In this document: positions 5,225 to 7,517 of the stretch, piece after piece
How the letters are laid out: each line of letters starts with the position of its first letter
Numbering within the stretch: position 1 is the stretch's first letter
Assembly (NCBI GenBank): GCA_030668025.1
Contig: DAOUUT010000185.1
Location: forward strand, 1 to 7,517
Reading direction: 5' to 3'
Source: Promethearchaeota archaeon
GTDB taxonomy: Archaea; Asgardarchaeota; Lokiarchaeia; Sigynarchaeales; SOKP01
Length of the DNA stretch: 7,517 bases
Position numbers and translations under genes: made by a program
Notes under the pieces: model-generated
Database searches by the model: none
What the model was told of the DNA's origin: nothing
The model's input: only the letters and a program-made list of their open reading frames with translations

Positions 5225-5566
5225 TTATTTTTTGATATTAAAATTCTTTTTTTTTCCTGTGGTTGTAATTTGTTCTAAAATTTTTTTAAATTCTTTATCG
5301 GGTAATGGAGTAGCTCCCCGCAGCTTCCCAGATTGGTACAATTGTATTAATTGTAGTTCGATTTGTTCTGCGAATTGAGGTTTTACTATTCTTATGTTTT
5401 CTAATCGTTGGCGTCCTTCTTGGCTTAATATTTGTCTCATTACTTGATATTTTTTATTAACATAATCTTTTTGTTGATGTTCGGTATATTGTTGTTGGGC
5501 TGCTTGTTGCTTTAAATCTTCTAGTTTTCTTCTTCTAATGTTATTTAATTCATCTTCATCGCTCAA
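5225..5566 (-). CDS. PDCD5/TFAR19-family DNA-binding protein
   Basis: 113 aa, typical length for archaeal PDCD5-family proteins. The N-terminus is an acidic then basic helix (DEDELNNIRRRKLEDLKQQA), and a Gln-rich helix follows to about residue 35. The core triple-helix bundle then shows MRQILSQEGRQRLENIRIVK (43-62), FAEQIELQLIQLYQSGKL (about 65-82) and DKEFKKILEQI. The end is lysine-rich (KKKNFNIKK). Archaeal members bind DNA non-specifically in vitro; the eukaryotic relative takes part in cell death and in chaperonin-tubulin assembly. Its true archaeal role is unsettled. The start is a TTG at 5566: no ATG occurs in frame before Met43, and MSDEDEL fits family N-termini. It sits 31 bp after eS19 and 17 bp before eL39, as in most archaea, suggesting a translation-linked function. 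Confidence 0.92.
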   Translation of the reverse strand: MSDEDELNNIRRRKLEDLKQQAAQQQYTEHQQKDYVNKKYQVMRQILSQEGRQRLENIRIVKPQFAEQIELQLIQLYQSGKLRGATPLPDKEFKKILEQITTTGKKKNFNIKK

Positions 5567-5597
5567 AGTTAGACCACAAAAAATAATTTGATTAAAT

Positions 5598-6017
5598 TTA
5601 TTTTCTTAAAATTGCGTACGCAGTTCTCTCTAAGAGACTTGTCCCTTCTGGAGAAACAATCCTACCTTTTTTATTTTGTTTTACGATTAATTTGGCTTTT
5701 TCTAGCTGCTGCAACGCAACCCGAATAATTTTTCCGCTTCCTTTAGCGCTGTGATGACGCCCTGGTCCTTTTCTATTTTTTCCTCCGTAATATTTTCTGA
5801 GTTTATTAACGCCAATTGGACCAAATTTTTTGATTTTTCTCAATAGTGACGCGCTTCTGATATACCAGAAATTTTCATGATCAATTGGAGCTAATTCCTT
5901 AAAAAATCCCGTCTTCCAAAATTGACTTCCTTCAGGAGGTTTAATTTCGGGATACTCCTTCAATTTTTCTGCTAATGTTTTTATTAGTTTCTCGGGTTCT
6001 ACGATATATATGCTAAT
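5598..6017 (-). CDS. rps19e: Small ribosomal subunit protein eS19, probable AUU start
   Basis: eS19 is a small-subunit head protein needed for late 18S/16S maturation. The core is clear: EIKPPEGSQFWKTG, NFWYIRSASLLRKI, KFGPIGVNKLRKYYGGKNRK, GKIIRVALQQLEKAKLI and the C-terminal GRIVSPEGTSLLERTA. The first canonical start in frame is the TTG at 5963 (121 aa). The open frame continues upstream and encodes SIYIVEPEKLIKTLAEKL, which aligns with the conserved first helix of the family (Val-Tyr-Asp-Val-Pro-x-x-x-Leu-Ile). No ATG, GTG or TTG precedes it before the TAA at 6039-6041. Two AUU codons (6018-6020 and 6015-6017) sit where the family Met falls, behind a GGTG Shine-Dalgarno at 6026-6029. I therefore place the start at AUU 6017 (139 aa) or 6020 (140 aa). 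It is first in the minus-strand series. Confidence 0.88.
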   Translation of the reverse strand: MSIYIVEPEKLIKTLAEKLKEYPEIKPPEGSQFWKTGFFKELAPIDHENFWYIRSASLLRKIKKFGPIGVNKLRKYYGGKNRKGPGRHHSAKGSGKIIRVALQQLEKAKLIVKQNKKGRIVSPEGTSLLERTAYAILRK

Positions 6018-6020
6018 AAT

Positions 6021-6098
6021 TAATACACCAAGAATTAATTATTTATGATACATTTTAAAAGATTAAGTAGATTAAAAATTTTTTGATAATTATGGTAA
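6021..6098. promoter_or_regulatory. Divergent promoter region of eS19 and the CRM-protein operon
   Basis: The 78 bp between the two divergent genes hold a palindromic TTTTAAAA (6053-6060) that could act as a TATA box in either direction. It would give starts near 6030 (minus) and 6083 (plus), both with short leaders. A second AT block, AAAAATTTTTT (about 6074-6084), could serve the minus strand with a leader near 29 bases. Which one is used cannot be decided by eye. Confidence 0.45.
6026..6029 (-). promoter_or_regulatory. GGTG Shine-Dalgarno of eS19
   Basis: GGTG on the minus strand pairs with the CACC of the archaeal 16S 3' end. It lies 5 or 8 bases before the two AUU codons. It is the best Shine-Dalgarno match in the window and marks the start region well upstream of the TTG at 5963. 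Confidence 0.55.
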
Positions 6099-6377
6099 AT
6101 GGGGACAATGAATCAAGACGAGTTTAAAAAAGTATTATTAACACAACCACATTGTACTTTGGGAAAAAAAGGAATTACAGATGAATTTATTGCTCACGTA
6201 AGGCAATTACTTAAAAGATATAAAATAATAAAAATAAAAACCTTAAAATCTATAGCAAATAAATCAAATATTAAAAGTATAGCAGACCAGATATCTCAAG
6301 CGACGGATTCACATGTTTTAGATGTAAGGGGTAAAACTATTATTGTTTCAAAGAGTCAAATAAAAAAAAAGAATTAG
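6099..6377 (+). CDS. YhbY/CRM-domain RNA-binding protein
   Basis: 92 aa (89 if the ATG at 6108 is used). The single CRM (YhbY-type) domain is recognised by LGKKGITDEFIAHVRQLLKR (21-40), which carries the GxxG RNA-binding loop at Gly22-Gly25, and by KIIKIKTL on the next strand. Helix 2 follows as SIADQISQATDS, then the closing strand HVLDVRGKTIIVSK (72-85). The bacterial relative associates with pre-50S particles; archaeal members are thought to act in ribosome or RNase P RNA metabolism. It is the first gene of the plus-strand arm, 21 bp before the RNase P subunit, and divergent from eS19, a frequent archaeal layout. ATG 6108 is nearer to family N-termini, and both are possible. An out-of-frame ATG at 6092 opens an 11-codon reading frame. 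Confidence 0.85.
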   Translation: MGTMNQDEFKKVLLTQPHCTLGKKGITDEFIAHVRQLLKRYKIIKIKTLKSIANKSNIKSIADQISQATDSHVLDVRGKTIIVSKSQIKKKN

Positions 6378-6398
6378 AATTAACGTGAAATAATGTAA

Positions 6399-6728
<330 letters not shown>

Positions 6729-6765
6729 TTCATAGATAAAAAATATAATAAATTTCGGATTTAAA

Positions 6766-7440
6766 ATGCCTTTAACGATAATTCTGGCAGAATGCGGACT
6801 AGAATTGATCCCCAAAGAAATTAGAAAGCATCCAGCTATCCAGAGGAACCTAAAAAGAGATAATTATTCCTCACAACTCCTTGATAACGCATTGCATCAT
6901 TCTGCGATGGTTAAGCTAAAAGATGTTGGAAAAAGAGGGCGCCCTGATATTACTCATAGCTGCCTATTAAACGCTTTGGGCTCTCCCTTGAATAAAAGTG
7001 ATAATTTAAAACTATATATTCATACGTTAAATAATAAAATATTCGAATTTAATCCACAAATCAAAATCACTAGAAATTATAATAGATTTAAAGGATTAAT
7101 GGCAAAATTATTAAGGGAAAATGAAATTCGAATAAAAGAATTACTTTTAATTTCGCAATTTAATGGAAATTTAAGGGATTTAGTAAAATCTTTTAAAAAG
7201 AGAGAAATAATAATCTTTTCAAGCAATGGGGAATTAGTTAAATATCATCTCGATTTATTTGAGAAAGATTTGAAAAAAAATTATATTGCGATTATTGGTG
7301 GTTTTCAAAAAGGTTATTTTACAGAAGATATCTCAAACTTAAGCGATAAGATTGTATCAATTTCGAATTATTCTTTGGATGCGTGGGTTATCTTAAATAA
7401 AATAGTTAGCTATTATGAAATTACTAATGACATTATTTAA
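6766..7440 (+). CDS. nep1: rRNA small-subunit pseudouridine N1-methyltransferase Nep1 (Emg1)
   Basis: 224 aa, a SPOUT-class (trefoil-knot) methyltransferase. It acts as a dimer and uses S-adenosylmethionine to methylate N1 of a pseudouridine in helix 35 of small-subunit rRNA. Signatures in order: ILAECGLELIP (6-16); RGRPDITHSCLLNALGSPLN (57-76), with the RPDI and SPLNK motifs; YIHTLNNKIFEFNP (84-97); RNYNRFKGLMAKLL (103-116), the RNA-binding Arg-Phe segment; IGGFQKGYF (177-185) and SISNYSLDAW (198-207), which form the SAM-binding knot. All are intact and the length is typical. The ATG at 6766 is preceded by CGGAT. It lies 37 bp after the RNase P subunit gene and is followed by a T9 run, so it probably ends the plus-strand operon. 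Confidence 0.95.
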   Translation: MPLTIILAECGLELIPKEIRKHPAIQRNLKRDNYSSQLLDNALHHSAMVKLKDVGKRGRPDITHSCLLNALGSPLNKSDNLKLYIHTLNNKIFEFNPQIKITRNYNRFKGLMAKLLRENEIRIKELLLISQFNGNLRDLVKSFKKREIIIFSSNGELVKYHLDLFEKDLKKNYIAIIGGFQKGYFTEDISNLSDKIVSISNYSLDAWVILNKIVSYYEITNDII

Positions 7441-7459
7441 CAAAATAAGTATAAGAAAG

Positions 7460-7468
7460 TTTTTTTTT
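7460..7468 (+). terminator. T9 terminator after nep1
   Basis: Nine T residues begin 20 bases past the nep1 stop, with no convincing stem in front, the usual archaeal intrinsic terminator form. The remaining 49 bases to the window end are AT-rich with no gene visible. Confidence 0.6.
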
Positions 7469-7517
7469 AATCTTTAATAATTATATTTAACATATTTATC
7501 TTCATTTCAATTGAAAA

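Overview
This is an AT-rich archaeal genome segment (by eye roughly 30 % G+C) packed with information-processing genes. The archaeal assignment rests on eL39, eL31, eS19, eL20 (LX), aIF6, PDCD5, prefoldin alpha, archaeal-type DnaG, SecE/Sec61gamma, FtsY, the RNase P subunit Rpp21/Rpr2 and Nep1 occurring together. Low G+C and this gene set would suit a Lokiarchaeia-like (Asgard) genome or another AT-rich archaeon. No single gene here proves the lineage, so I leave it open.

Layout. Positions 1-509 (+) hold the 3' end of dnaG. It converges on an OsmC-family gene (minus). A long minus-strand series then reads right to left: eS19, PDCD5, eL39 (53 aa), eL31, a stand-alone BRCT protein, aIF6, eL20/LX, prefoldin alpha, FtsY, SecE, OsmC. 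Divergently from eS19, a plus-strand group carries a YhbY/CRM RNA-binding protein, RNase P component 4 and the rRNA methyltransferase Nep1, ending at a T9 run.

How the genes fit together. Most of the minus-strand series is the widespread archaeal block that links large-subunit proteins and the anti-association factor aIF6 to nascent-chain handling (prefoldin) and co-translational membrane targeting (FtsY, SecE). The divergent arm supplies rRNA/tRNA maturation (CRM protein, RNase P, Nep1). Both arms appear to be driven from a 78-94 bp shared promoter region near 6021-6098.

Four points stand out. (1) The conserved eL31-to-aIF6 linkage is interrupted at about 3784-4558 by an opposite-strand fragment of an X-Pro dipeptidyl-peptidase/CocE-type C-terminal domain and by a gene for a lone BRCT domain. 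(2) eL31 has an added N-terminal tail of about 70 residues that is more than half Asp/Glu. (3) The conserved N-terminus of eS19 lies upstream of any ATG/GTG/TTG and seems to need an AUU start behind a GGTG Shine-Dalgarno. (4) Several starts are preceded by a recurring TTGAT-like motif. I see no tRNA, rRNA, CRISPR array, insertion sequence or phage gene. No gene-free stretch exceeds 300 bases.
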